Positions 26,389 through 34,667 of a stretch of 34,858 bases of DNA are shown here, in pieces. Every line of letters begins with the position of its first letter. Position 1 is the first letter of the stretch. Source of the DNA: Gammaproteobacteria bacterium (GTDB taxonomy: Bacteria > Pseudomonadota > Gammaproteobacteria > Pseudomonadales > Pseudomonadaceae); assembly GCA_018816095.1 (NCBI GenBank), contig JAHIWP010000079.1, forward strand, positions 1 through 34,858, read 5' to 3'. The notes beneath the pieces are model-generated. The model was not told the DNA's origin, did not search any database, and saw only the letters and a list, made by a program, of their open reading frames with translations. A program made the position numbers and the translations under genes.

Positions 26389-26426
26389 GCATCATCCTTG
26401 GCATCCCCCGTATGGAGCGAGATGCC

Positions 26427-27710
26427 ATGACTTCCGATGTACAGGGCCGTGCCCTGGCAATGTTGAATCGTTTCGCCCAGGCCGACTGGCCGGACCGCTT
26501 GAAGCTGCGTAAACCCGTCGAAAAACTCATCTACAGCGGCAGTCGTGCGAGTTTTCGGGCGGCGGCGCAGCGCGCCGGTCAGGCGAGTAAAACACCGCGG
26601 CCGGTGAATGCCGACGACCTGTTCGACCTGTCGTTATCCGATGAACAGCAGATGCTGGTGGACATGCTTGAGGGTTTTGCCCGCGAGGTGCTGCGGCCGT
26701 TGGCCCATGACGCCGACGCGCAGGCGACGCTGCCGGCGGCCTTGCTCAATCAGGCCCATGAGCTGGGCCTGACCTATTACGGGGTGAGCGAGGCGCAGGG
26801 CGGCATGGCCGGCGAGCGCACCACGTTGAGCAATGCGCTGATCGCCGAGGCCCTGGGCAAGGGCGATCTGTCCCTGGCGGCGGCCTTGCTGGTGCCGCTG
26901 TCGGCGGCCAATTGCATTCGTCGCTTTGGCAATGCGGCGCAACAGTCGCGCTGGCTGCCGGCGTTTGTCGGCGAGGAACGAGCGCCGCTGATGGCCATCG
27001 CGGTCAATGAGCCGGTGCCATTATTCGACCCGCAGCGCCTGGCCACTCAGGCGAAAAAGCGCGGCAAGCACTACCTGCTCAGCGGCGAGAAATGCCTGGT
27101 GCTGCGCGGCCTGGATGCCAGCCAACTGATTGTCGCCGCGCAGACGGCGGACGGTCCTGGGCTGTTTATCGTCGACGCCGGAGCCAAGGGCCTGCAGCGC
27201 CAGCCGCAACCCGCCATGGGCCTGAAAGCCACCAGCACCGCACGCCTGCTGCTGAAGAACGTCAAGGTGCCGCTGGAGGCCCGTCTGGCCGGCGAGCAGT
27301 TCAACTACCAGGGCTTTCTCGATTATGCGGCGTTGGCCTGGTGCGCCTTGGCGGTGGGTACGGCGCAGGCCGCGCTGGATTATGTGGTGCCTTACTGCAA
27401 TGAGCGCCTGGCCTTCGGTGAGCCGATCAGCCACCGCCAGGGCGTGGCCTTTATGGTCGCCGACATGGCGGTGGAACTGGACGCCATGCGCCTGATGGTT
27501 TGGCGCGCCTGTGCGCGTGCCGAGCAAGGGCTGCCTTTCCAGCGTGAAGCCTATCTGGCGCGCCTGGTCTGTAGCGACAAGGCCATGCAGATCGGTACTG
27601 ACGCGGTGCAACTGCTCGGTGGCCATGGCTTTACCAAAGAACATCCGGCCGAGCGCTGGTACCGCGATTTGCGCGCGCTGGCCGTGATGGCCGGCGGCCT
27701 GCAACTCTAA
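26427..27710 (+). CDS. Acyl-CoA dehydrogenase-like protein lacking the catalytic glutamate
   Basis: A 427-residue acyl-CoA dehydrogenase-fold protein. DLFDLSLSDEQQMLVDMLEG begins the N-terminal helical domain, the middle beta domain contains HYLLSGEKCLVLRG, and the C-terminal domain ends in GTDAVQLLGGHGFTKEHP. Canonical enzymes continue with a segment of the form RDxRIxxIYEGT, whose Glu is the catalytic base; here the protein reads RDLRALAVMAGG and stops four residues later. The alternative Glu position used by isovaleryl-CoA dehydrogenase is also Ala (FLDYAALAW). It may be inactive alone and work as a partner of the next gene, 12 bases downstream. I chose the ATG at 26427 because TGGAG lies nine bases upstream; TTG at 26373 and ATG at 26412 are in frame but lack a site. 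Confidence 0.85.
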   Translation: MTSDVQGRALAMLNRFAQADWPDRLKLRKPVEKLIYSGSRASFRAAAQRAGQASKTPRPVNADDLFDLSLSDEQQMLVDMLEGFAREVLRPLAHDADAQATLPAALLNQAHELGLTYYGVSEAQGGMAGERTTLSNALIAEALGKGDLSLAAALLVPLSAANCIRRFGNAAQQSRWLPAFVGEERAPLMAIAVNEPVPLFDPQRLATQAKKRGKHYLLSGEKCLVLRGLDASQLIVAAQTADGPGLFIVDAGAKGLQRQPQPAMGLKATSTARLLLKNVKVPLEARLAGEQFNYQGFLDYAALAWCALAVGTAQAALDYVVPYCNERLAFGEPISHRQGVAFMVADMAVELDAMRLMVWRACARAEQGLPFQREAYLARLVCSDKAMQIGTDAVQLLGGHGFTKEHPAERWYRDLRALAVMAGGLQL

Positions 27711-27722
27711 GGACGCATCGAC

Positions 27723-28931
27723 ATGAATCTGGAAACCCCGAAGAAATTCCGTGGCCTGGTTAATCAGGCCCATCAGGTGGCGGAGAACTACTTCCGGCCT
27801 ATCTCGCGCAAGTACGACAAGGCCGAGCACGCCTATCCCAAGGAACTGGACCTGCTCGCCGCCTTGCTCGACGGCATGAACGCCGGCTCGCCGGACGCCA
27901 TCGGTGCCACCTCGGCGAGCAAGCGTGGCGCGGCCCGCGAGCAGCAGGAAGGCATCAAGAACGGTGGCAACCTCTCGGCGCTGCTGGGGGTGATGGAGCT
28001 GTGCTGGGGCGATGTCGGTTTGCTGTTGGCCATGCCGCGCCAGGGCCTGGGCAATGCGGCGATTGCCGCGGTGGCCAATGACGAACAGCTCAAGCGCTTC
28101 GGCGGCACCTGGGCGGCCATGGCGATCACCGAGCCGGGGTGCGGTTCGGACTCGGCGGCGATCCGCACCACGGCGGTGAAGGATGGCGATCATTACGTGC
28201 TTAACGGCGAGAAGATCTTCGTCACCTCGGGCGAGCGCGCCGATGCGGTGGTGGTCTGGGCCTCCCTGGACAAGAACCTCGGCCGCGCGGCGATCAAGTC
28301 CTTCGTGGTCGAGCACGGCACGCCGGGCATGACGGTGACGCGCCTGGAGAAGAAGCTCGGGATCAAGGCCTCGGATACCGCCTCGATCAGCTTCAGCGAC
28401 TGCCGGGTGCCGGCGGCCAACCTGCTGGGTAACCCCGAGATCGATGTGCAGAAGGGTTTCGCCGGGGTGATGGAAACCTTCGACAACACCCGCCCGCTGG
28501 TGGCTGGCATGGCGGTGGGGGTGGCCAAGGCGTCGCTGGATCGCACCCGTGAGCTGTTGAAGAAGGTCTGCACGCTGGATTACCGCACGCCGCTGCTCAG
28601 TGTCAGCCATGCCGAGGCGACCCTCTATCGCCTGGAGGCCGAGTGGGAGGCTGCGCGCCTGCTGACCCTGAAAGCTGCCTGGATGGCCGACAACAAACTG
28701 CCCAACTCCAAGGAGGCCTCGATCGCCAAGGCCAAGGCCGGGCGCGTGGCCAACGAAGTGACGTTGAAATGCGTCGAGCTGGCCGGTGCCCTGGGTTACG
28801 GCGAGGATGAGTTGCTGGAAAAGTGGGCGCGCGACTCGAAGATTCTCGACATCTTCGAAGGCACCCAGCAGATCCAGTTGCTGATTGTGGCGCGGCGTCT
28901 GCTCGGCAAGAGCTCCAGCGAGCTTAAATAA
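27723..28931 (+). CDS. Acyl-CoA dehydrogenase
   Basis: FAD-dependent enzyme that introduces a trans-2,3 double bond into an acyl-CoA and passes electrons to electron-transfer flavoprotein. The 402-residue protein shows AMAITEPGCGSDSAAIRTTA (flavin and substrate contacts), HYVLNGEKIFVTSGE, and near the C-terminus ILDIFEGTQQIQL with the catalytic Glu379. AAGGA precedes the ATG. It forms an operon with the preceding dehydrogenase-like gene and is followed by a terminator. The acyl chain it prefers cannot be read from the sequence. The N-terminus, with NQAHQVAENYFRPISRKYDK, is longer than in short-chain enzymes and shared with its homologues at this place in Pseudomonas. Confidence 0.92.
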   Translation: MNLETPKKFRGLVNQAHQVAENYFRPISRKYDKAEHAYPKELDLLAALLDGMNAGSPDAIGATSASKRGAAREQQEGIKNGGNLSALLGVMELCWGDVGLLLAMPRQGLGNAAIAAVANDEQLKRFGGTWAAMAITEPGCGSDSAAIRTTAVKDGDHYVLNGEKIFVTSGERADAVVVWASLDKNLGRAAIKSFVVEHGTPGMTVTRLEKKLGIKASDTASISFSDCRVPAANLLGNPEIDVQKGFAGVMETFDNTRPLVAGMAVGVAKASLDRTRELLKKVCTLDYRTPLLSVSHAEATLYRLEAEWEAARLLTLKAAWMADNKLPNSKEASIAKAKAGRVANEVTLKCVELAGALGYGEDELLEKWARDSKILDIFEGTQQIQLLIVARRLLGKSSSELK

Positions 28932-28956
28932 GCGAAGCTGAACGAAGTCCCTTTTG

Positions 28957-28980
28957 GCCCTGCCTAGGTGGGGCTTTTTT
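28957..28980 (+). terminator. Rho-independent terminator of the acyl-CoA dehydrogenase pair
   Basis: GCCC (28957-28960) pairs with GGGC (28971-28974), extended inwards by two wobble and two further pairs around CCTAGG, and is followed by six T residues. It begins 26 bases after the stop codon and overlaps the 3' end of the convergent gene at 28964-29884. Confidence 0.8.
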
Positions 28981-29884
28981 GTGTCCGGCCATTCTTGGCG
29001 GCCGGTTCGACGCAACTTTGCTGCGCCAGCCAATCTTTCCAGCGTATCCGTTCGTCGCGCACCAGCCAGCCGTCCTGAGGCGCAAAGCTTTCCGCCAGCC
29101 ACAGGCCGCGGGTACTGGCCGGTGCCAGCTGACCCTGTTTCAGGGTCAGCAGCTGGGCGGTCGGTCGGCCCTGATCCAGCGGAATTAGAAACAGGTCGGG
29201 GCGCGTACGGTTGAGGCGGGCGATCAGTTGGCCGTCTTCCAGGTGCTCATCGACATGCAATAGGCTGAGTTGGCGAGTTTCTCTGGGCAGGTCCAGGCGC
29301 AGGTCGTAGACCAGTTGCAGCGAGGCGGTGGGCAGGTGCACATAGGCGCGCGGGCGTTCGAGTAGCTTGAGGTTGCCGCATTGCACCGGGCGCGCCGCGC
29401 CGGACAATGAGCTGAGGCTGAAGTGCGCGGTTTCCCGGTAGCGCAGTGCGCCCTGGTAAGGCGTCGGCAGCCAGGTGTCGCCAAAGCGCCCGCTCAGCCA
29501 GCCTTCCGGGGTTTCCAGCAGGCACTCTTCGGCCACTTCCTGAATCGCAGTCAGCAGCGGCAGGTTGAGTTCGTGGGCCGGCACGTAGCCGGAGATCAGC
29601 TTGAGCACCACATCGCCACGGTCAGCGCGGCGCTGGCGTACCAGTACCCAGTATTCCCGGCCCTGCCAGTTGAGGGTCAGGCGCACCGAAACCCCCAGAT
29701 TGGCCAACTCCACGGCAAAGCGCTGGGTGTCGGCCACGTTTACCGGTCTGCGCTTTTCCAGCACCTGCGCGAAGTTCAGCGGTCTGCCCAGGCCCTGGTA
29801 GCTCAGGCCTTCCGGGCTGGCTTCGACAAACAGCTGGAGGGTCTTGAAGTTGCTGGGGTCTTTGCGGATCAGGGTGCGCGGCAT
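28964..29884 (-). CDS. Unknown protein with a degenerate Nudix-like motif (PA4993-like)
   Basis: A 306-residue cytoplasmic protein with no signal peptide or membrane span. I do not recognise a characterised family. The segment LLTAIQEVAEECLLETPEGW resembles the REVxEExG half of a Nudix box, with Gln in place of Arg and no Gly five residues before the upstream Glu position, so a divergent, possibly inactive Nudix hydrolase fold is a reasonable guess. The N-terminus MPRTLIRKDPSNFKTLQLFV and the Arg-rich middle show nothing else diagnostic. The ATG has a strong GAGGAG site. It is convergent with the dehydrogenase operon and lies 69 bases beyond the aldo/keto reductase stop in the same direction, so it may be the last gene of that block. 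Confidence 0.75.
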   Translation of the reverse strand: MPRTLIRKDPSNFKTLQLFVEASPEGLSYQGLGRPLNFAQVLEKRRPVNVADTQRFAVELANLGVSVRLTLNWQGREYWVLVRQRRADRGDVVLKLISGYVPAHELNLPLLTAIQEVAEECLLETPEGWLSGRFGDTWLPTPYQGALRYRETAHFSLSSLSGAARPVQCGNLKLLERPRAYVHLPTASLQLVYDLRLDLPRETRQLSLLHVDEHLEDGQLIARLNRTRPDLFLIPLDQGRPTAQLLTLKQGQLAPASTRGLWLAESFAPQDGWLVRDERIRWKDWLAQQSCVEPAAKNGRTQKSPT

Positions 29885-29953
29885 GGCAACTCCTCGCGGG
29901 TGTCGGCGTGGGCATGGCCTGAGAGCTTGGCACAGATCGTCGGGTGAGACCCG

Positions 29954-30772
29954 TCAGGCAATATCCTGAATTACAGCAGCAGCGGTGGCGACGTTATGCG
30001 CCAGATGCTGCGGGTTGATGGTGCCGATGATGGCGCTGGTGGCCGCCGGGTGGGCGAAGATCAGCTCGAAGCTGGCGCGCACCGGGTCGACGCCCGGTGC
30101 CAGGCAGGCATGACCGCTGGCCAGGGCCTTCTTGATCAGGATGCCTTTGCCGTGCAGGTCGGCGTAATCAAGCACGGCCTGCTCACCTTGCTCATTGAGG
30201 TTGTAGGTGACCATCGCGCAGTCACCGGTTGCCAAGGCTAGCAGGCCGCCTTCGACGGTTTTGCCGGAGAGGCCGAAGCCGCGAATCTTGCCCTCGCGTT
30301 TAAGCTCAGCCAGGGTTTCGTACACACCGCTGTCACGCAGAATCGCCACATCGTTGCCGTCGGAATGCACCAGCACCAGGTCGATAAAATCGGTTTCCAG
30401 GCGTTTGAGGCTGCGTTCCACGGAAAAGCGCGTGTGTGTTGGGCTGAAGTCGAAGCGCGATTGGCCGTTGTCGAACTCTTCGCCGACCTTGCTGACGATC
30501 ACCCATTGCTGGCGCTGACCGCGCAGCAGCGGGCCGAGGCGGGTTTCGCTGGTGCCATAGGCCGGCGCGGTGTCGATCAGGTTGATGCCCAGGTCATGGG
30601 CCAGGGCCAGCAGTTCGCGGGCGGCGGCGTCATCGGGAATGGTAAAACCGTTGGGGTATTTCACCCCCTGGTCGCGGCCGAGCTTGACCGTGCCCAGGCC
30701 CAGCGGCGAGACCAGCAGCTCGGTGGCGCCCAGTGGGCGGTACAGGTTGTGCAGGCTGTGCAGTGGATGCAT
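29954..30772 (-). CDS. Aldo/keto reductase
   Basis: NAD(P)H-dependent oxidoreductase of the TIM-barrel AKR superfamily, 272 residues. The catalytic tetrad can be placed: Asp67 and Tyr72 in NLIDTAPAYG, Lys95 in VIVSKVGEEF, and His136 in LVLVHSDG. TSAIIGTINPQHLAHNV near the C-terminus is the cofactor-binding segment. The substrate is unknown. The ATG overlaps the stop of the FAD oxidoreductase gene by one base and has GGGAGGA upstream inside it, so the two are translationally coupled and probably act in one pathway. It matches the position of P. aeruginosa PA4992. Confidence 0.9.
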   Translation of the reverse strand: MHPLHSLHNLYRPLGATELLVSPLGLGTVKLGRDQGVKYPNGFTIPDDAAARELLALAHDLGINLIDTAPAYGTSETRLGPLLRGQRQQWVIVSKVGEEFDNGQSRFDFSPTHTRFSVERSLKRLETDFIDLVLVHSDGNDVAILRDSGVYETLAELKREGKIRGFGLSGKTVEGGLLALATGDCAMVTYNLNEQGEQAVLDYADLHGKGILIKKALASGHACLAPGVDPVRASFELIFAHPAATSAIIGTINPQHLAHNVATAAAVIQDIA

Positions 30773-31944
30773 CAGAACAGTTCCTCCCAGGCAGGTGCGG
30801 CAATGGCCGGGCGTGGCAGCTCGGGCAGTGGTGCGTGCGGCGTCGGCTGAATACCGTCACGGCTCAGTGCGGCCAGTACGCGATCAGCAAAGTCTGGCGC
30901 CAGGGCCAGTTTAGTTGGCCAACCGACCAGCAGCTTGTTTTGCTCATGCACGAAGGCGTTATCTGGGCGAACCAGGCCGGACTGTGCCGGCTCGGCACGT
31001 TCCACCCGCAGCGTAGCCCACTGGGCGCTAGACAAGTCGACCCAGGGCAGCAAGTCGCTGAGTTCTTTCTGCGCTGCTTTGACCTGGCTGGCCTCATCGC
31101 GAGCGACACCATCGGCTTCGGCCAGATCGCCCCCCAAGTACCAAACCCACTGGCCGTCGGCAGCCGGATGTGTGGTGACCGTCACGCGCGGCTTCGGTCC
31201 GCCACCCAGGCAGTGGGCGTACAGTGGTTTTAGGGTTGGCCCTTTGACCAGCACCATGTACAGCGGGCGCAGTTGTTGCGCGGGCTGGCTCAGACCGAGG
31301 CTGCTCAGTAGCTCGGCGTTGCCACGGCCGGCGCTGAGGATGATGCGCTGCGCGCGAATCTCGCGGCCGTCGACGCGCAGGCCGGTCAGCTCGCCATTTT
31401 CCTGCAGGGGTTCAATGCGCTCGGCAGCCAGCAGGCCATCACCAGCCAGTTCGCTCAGGCGGCTGATCAGGCTGGGTACATCCAATACCAACTCGGCCAG
31501 GCGGTAGACCTTTCCCTTGAATTTCGGGTGCTGCAGGGCCGGTGGCAGTTGCTCGCCCTTGACCTGATCGACCCGGCCGCGCACGGCCTTGCTGGCGAAG
31601 AAGCTGGTGATGTTGCCGGCCAGGCTGCCGGGGGACCACAGGTAGTGCGCATCGGACAGCAGGCGCACACCAGTGAGGTCCAACTCGCCGTTACCGGCCA
31701 GTGCTTCGCGCCAGCGCCGTGGCATATCGGCAATGGCTTCGGACGCGCCTGTGAGTGCGCCGTGCAGGGCGTATTTGGCGCCGCCATGGATGATGCCTTG
31801 AGATTTCACGCTCTGTCCGCCGCCGAGACTGGCATTTTCCACCAGCACGGTGGCAAAGCCCTGGCGGCGCAGGCGCGCATTCAGCCAAAGGCCAGCAACA
31901 CCGCCGCCAACGATCAAAACATCAGTGCTTAATGCTTGGGACAT
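30772..31944 (-). CDS. FAD-dependent oxidoreductase (DAO family)
   Basis: A 390-residue flavoprotein of the D-amino-acid oxidase/glycerol-3-phosphate dehydrogenase-like group. The dinucleotide-binding fold opens with TDVLIVGGGVAGLWLNARL (GxGxxG), VLVENASLGGGQSVKSQGI follows the second strand, and RIILSAGRGNAELLSSLGL is the second FAD contact. LYMVLVKGPTLKPLYAHCLG belongs to the substrate domain. No signal peptide is evident. It is encoded just after an SMR transporter gene and immediately before the aldo/keto reductase. The substrate is unknown; amine or hydroxy-acid oxidation would fit the family. Confidence 0.87.
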   Translation of the reverse strand: MSQALSTDVLIVGGGVAGLWLNARLRRQGFATVLVENASLGGGQSVKSQGIIHGGAKYALHGALTGASEAIADMPRRWREALAGNGELDLTGVRLLSDAHYLWSPGSLAGNITSFFASKAVRGRVDQVKGEQLPPALQHPKFKGKVYRLAELVLDVPSLISRLSELAGDGLLAAERIEPLQENGELTGLRVDGREIRAQRIILSAGRGNAELLSSLGLSQPAQQLRPLYMVLVKGPTLKPLYAHCLGGGPKPRVTVTTHPAADGQWVWYLGGDLAEADGVARDEASQVKAAQKELSDLLPWVDLSSAQWATLRVERAEPAQSGLVRPDNAFVHEQNKLLVGWPTKLALAPDFADRVLAALSRDGIQPTPHAPLPELPRPAIAAPAWEELF

Positions 31945-31997
31945 GCATGCGTCTCACCGGGAAAACAGGTGCGCAGTATAACCCGCCAGCGTCTAGG

Positions 31998-32330
31998 TCA
32001 ATGGACGACGCTTTGCGAGAACAACTGAATCACCACCACCCCGGCAACGATCAGTCCCATGCCGAGCATGGCTGGCAGGTCGAGGCGCTGCTGGTAGAGG
32101 AACACCGCCGCGATGCTCACCAGCACAATACCCAGGCCGGCCCAGACCGCATAGGCGACACCCACCGGGATGGTTTTTACCACCAGGCTGAGCATCCAGA
32201 ACGATAGGCCGTAACCGACCACGACCAGCAGCAGCGGTAAGGGTTTATTGAAGCCATCCAGGGCCTTCATCGAGGTAGTGGCAATGACTTCAGCCGTGAT
32301 GGCAATGGCGAGGTAGAGGTAGCCGCCCAT
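31998..32330 (-). CDS. Small multidrug resistance (SMR) transporter, EmrE-like
   Basis: A 110-residue inner-membrane protein with four hydrophobic helices, exactly the EmrE length. The membrane-embedded Glu14 that binds protons and cationic drugs is present in YLAIAITAEVIATT, and GVAYAVWAGLGIV in helix 3 carries the Trp63 region of the drug-transporting SMR subgroup. The family exports quaternary ammonium compounds, and some members guanidinium. I chose the ATG at 32330, which has AGGAG upstream; the ORF extends 65 codons further in non-membrane sequence that overlaps the divergent LysR gene. The divergent LysR gene 87 bases away is a likely regulator. P. aeruginosa emrE (PA4990) has the same place. 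Confidence 0.92.
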   Translation of the reverse strand: MGGYLYLAIAITAEVIATTSMKALDGFNKPLPLLLVVVGYGLSFWMLSLVVKTIPVGVAYAVWAGLGIVLVSIAAVFLYQQRLDLPAMLGMGLIVAGVVVIQLFSQSVVH

Positions 32331-32393
32331 GCTGTGGACTCCTGTGTGATCTGCGCGCCATTTTAGGCCTATACCAGATGGGATAAAGTGATT

Positions 32394-32416
32394 ACCTATC
32401 TGAATAGGAGATAGGT
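32394..32416 (+). promoter_or_regulatory. Inverted repeat covering the ribosome-binding site of the LysR gene
   Basis: ACCTATC at 32394-32400 and GATAGGT at 32410-32416 are perfect inverted repeats nine bases apart, ending one base before the GTG start. The ribosome-binding site AGGAG (32406-32410) lies between and in the right arm. A competing short hairpin, CCTAT (32395-32399) with ATAGG (32404-32408), would also bury it. It could be an autoregulatory LysR site or an RNA switch; both are inference. Confidence 0.5.
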
Positions 32417-32417
32417 T

Positions 32418-33302
32418 GTGCAGTGGAACCTGGAGCAGATTCGCCTGTTTGTCAGCGTCGCCGATGGTCAATCGTTCTCTGCCGTAGGGCGGCAGATGCA
32501 GCGCGCGCAATCGGCGGTGAGCCATGCGATTGCTTTGTTGGAGACCGACCTTGGCGTACGCTTGTTCGAGCGTAGCAGCGGCCGCCAGCCGCGCCTGACC
32601 GAGGCCGGCGCGGCCCTGCTGGCAGAGGCGCGCGAGGTGTTGCGTCAGTGTCAGCGCCTTGAGGGGCGGGCGCTGGGGCTAGTGCGTGGTGAGGAAGTGT
32701 GTCTGCGCCTGGCTCAAGATGAAGCCATGCCCTATCAGCCGGTACTCGATAGCCTGGAGGCGCTGGCTCAGCAGTTCCCGCTATTGGAGGTGCAGCTGGC
32801 CAGCGGCGCCCAGGGCGATGTGGCGCGCAAGCTACTGGAGCATCGCGCCGACCTCGGCCTGCTGTTTCACCACGAGCAGATGCCCGATGCACTGGAACGT
32901 CAGCGTCTGGGCACCATCGAGATGGTGACGGTGTGCGGCGCCGGGCATGCATTGGCGCATTTCAAACATGTTGATCGGCGCGAGCTGGCCCGTCATCGGC
33001 AGCTGTTGATGGCCCCACAGGACAGCCATTATCCCGGCGGCGAGCAGCTCAGTCCGTCGGTATGGCGCACCGACAGTTTTTACGCCATGGCCGAGTTATT
33101 GATGCGTAACCTTGGCTGGGCCTGGTTGCCGCGCCATGTAGTGCAGTACCCAACCTATCAAGGCCAGCTGGTTGAACTGAACAGTGATTGGACTCCGCCG
33201 CCCTTGGTGGTCGAGCTGGTTTGTCGGCGTGATGAGGCGCTCGGCCCGGCGGCATTGTGGTTGGCGGAATGTTTCGCCGAGCATTTACAGGCGATTGGTT
33301 GA
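32418..33302 (+). CDS. LysR-family transcriptional regulator
   Basis: A 294-residue regulator with an N-terminal winged helix-turn-helix (about 1-60: LEQIRLFVSVADGQSFSAVG, then AQSAVSHAIALLETDLGVRL and LFERSSGR) and a C-terminal effector-binding domain from about 90. The start is GTG at 32418 with AGGAG seven bases upstream. Being divergent from the SMR transporter gene, it probably regulates that gene and itself through the 87-base shared region. The effector is unknown. waaA follows 54 bases after its stop in the same direction without a visible terminator, so some readthrough into waaA is possible. It corresponds in position to PA4989. Confidence 0.92.
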   Translation: MQWNLEQIRLFVSVADGQSFSAVGRQMQRAQSAVSHAIALLETDLGVRLFERSSGRQPRLTEAGAALLAEAREVLRQCQRLEGRALGLVRGEEVCLRLAQDEAMPYQPVLDSLEALAQQFPLLEVQLASGAQGDVARKLLEHRADLGLLFHHEQMPDALERQRLGTIEMVTVCGAGHALAHFKHVDRRELARHRQLLMAPQDSHYPGGEQLSPSVWRTDSFYAMAELLMRNLGWAWLPRHVVQYPTYQGQLVELNSDWTPPPLVVELVCRRDEALGPAALWLAECFAEHLQAIG

Positions 33303-33356
33303 AGCGTGCTTGCGCGTGACTCGACGATGTTTACCAAAGTGCATAAGCTGCGCGCC

Positions 33357-34643
33357 ATGAATAGAAGCCTCTACACCCTGCTGTTTCATCTCGGCCTGCC
33401 GATTGTGGCCGGGCGACTGGCCTGGCGCACTTGGCGAGCGCCGGCCTATGCCCAGCGCATCGGTGAGCGTTTTGCCCTCGGTCTGCCGCCGCTCAAGCCT
33501 GGCGGTATCTGGCTGCATGCCGTGTCGGTGGGTGAAAGCATTGCGGCCGCGCCACTGGTGCGCGAATTGTTGGCGCGTTACCCCGATAAGCCGATCACCA
33601 TGACCTGCATGACGCCCACCGGTTCGGAGCGCATCCAGGCCATGTTTGGCACGGCCGAATACGCCGGACGTGTGCAGCATTGCTACCTGCCGTATGACCT
33701 GCCTTGGGCGGCGACGCGCTTTCTGGATCGCGCGCAGCCCACGCTCGCGGTGATTATGGAGACCGAACTGTGGCCCAACCATATCCATCAGTGCGCCAAG
33801 CGCGGCATCCCGGTGGCGGTGGCCAATGCGCGATTGTCCGAGCGTTCGGCGCGGGGTTATGCGCGTTTTACCAAGCTCACCGCGCCGATGCTCGCCGAGT
33901 TGGATTTGATTGCCGTGCAGACGGCGCTAGAGGCTGAACGGTTCAAAAGTCTTGGCGCGCGCGCGGCCTGCGTCGAGGTGACCGGGTCGATCAAGTTTGA
34001 TTTAACCATTGACCCTGATTTGCTCAAGCGTGCCGCGGCCTTGCGTGAACAGTGGCAGGCCGGGTCGCGCCCGGTATGGATCGCCGCAAGCACCCACGCC
34101 GGTGAGGATGAGATTGTCCTGGCGGCCCATCGTGAACTGCTCAAGCAATACCCCGATGCCTTGCTGATTCTGGTGCCACGCCACCCTGAACGCTTCAACT
34201 CGGTGTTCGAGTTGTGTCAGCGCCAAGGTTTTAGCACGCGGCGACGTTCTTCTGGTGAGCCGCTGCAGGCAACTGATCAGGTGCTGCTCGGCGACACCAT
34301 GGGTGAGCTGTTGTTTCTCTATGCCCTGGCGGACATCGCCTTTGTCGGCGGCAGCCTGGTGGCCAATGGCGGGCATAACCTGCTCGAACCTGCCGCCTTG
34401 GGCAAGCCGGTGCTGAGCGGTCCGCATCTGTTCAACTTCCTGGAAATTGCGGCGCAGCTGCGCACCGCCGGTGCGCTGAGCGAGGTGGCAGATGCCGCCG
34501 CGCTGGCACAGTGCGTGGCGCAGTTGTGGCGGGAGCCTGAGGCTGCGCAGGCGATGCGCATGGCCGGGGAGGGCGTGATGCAGGCTAATCAGGGCGCATT
34601 GGCGCGCTTGCTGGCGGGGCTGGAGCGGTTACTGAATAAGTAA
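33357..34643 (+). CDS. waaA: 3-deoxy-D-manno-octulosonic acid (Kdo) transferase
   Basis: Adds Kdo from CMP-Kdo to the lipid A precursor at the cytoplasmic face of the inner membrane, giving the acceptor for WaaC. The 428-residue protein is a GT30 enzyme. It has a short N-terminal membrane anchor (MNRSLYTLLFHLGLPIVAGR), the catalytic-base motif LHAVSVGES with Glu60, PTLAVIMETELWPN, and the CMP-binding C-terminal domain with GSLVANGGHNLLEPAALGKP. I chose the ATG at 33357, which gives the family's N-terminus, although its ribosome-binding site is poor; the ORF runs 17 codons further upstream. Also known as kdtA. Confidence 0.95.
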   Translation: MNRSLYTLLFHLGLPIVAGRLAWRTWRAPAYAQRIGERFALGLPPLKPGGIWLHAVSVGESIAAAPLVRELLARYPDKPITMTCMTPTGSERIQAMFGTAEYAGRVQHCYLPYDLPWAATRFLDRAQPTLAVIMETELWPNHIHQCAKRGIPVAVANARLSERSARGYARFTKLTAPMLAELDLIAVQTALEAERFKSLGARAACVEVTGSIKFDLTIDPDLLKRAAALREQWQAGSRPVWIAASTHAGEDEIVLAAHRELLKQYPDALLILVPRHPERFNSVFELCQRQGFSTRRRSSGEPLQATDQVLLGDTMGELLFLYALADIAFVGGSLVANGGHNLLEPAALGKPVLSGPHLFNFLEIAAQLRTAGALSEVADAAALAQCVAQLWREPEAAQAMRMAGEGVMQANQGALARLLAGLERLLNK

Positions 34644-34667
34644 TCTGCAGCGCTACTCGCAGCCAAT

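Noticed and set aside
27021-29102. A 693-codon minus-strand frame across both acyl-CoA dehydrogenases
   Set aside because: It spans two well-supported genes and their terminator, and the product is rich in Arg, Gln, Gly and His as expected of a shadow frame.
29941-29953. CGGGT/ACCCG hairpin just after the aldo/keto reductase stop
   Set aside because: Only five pairs with a three-base loop and no T-run; too weak to call a terminator.
31998-32525. A 175-residue form of the SMR protein
   Set aside because: The 65 extra residues run into the divergent LysR gene; the 110-residue form has the exact EmrE length, Glu14 position and a ribosome-binding site.
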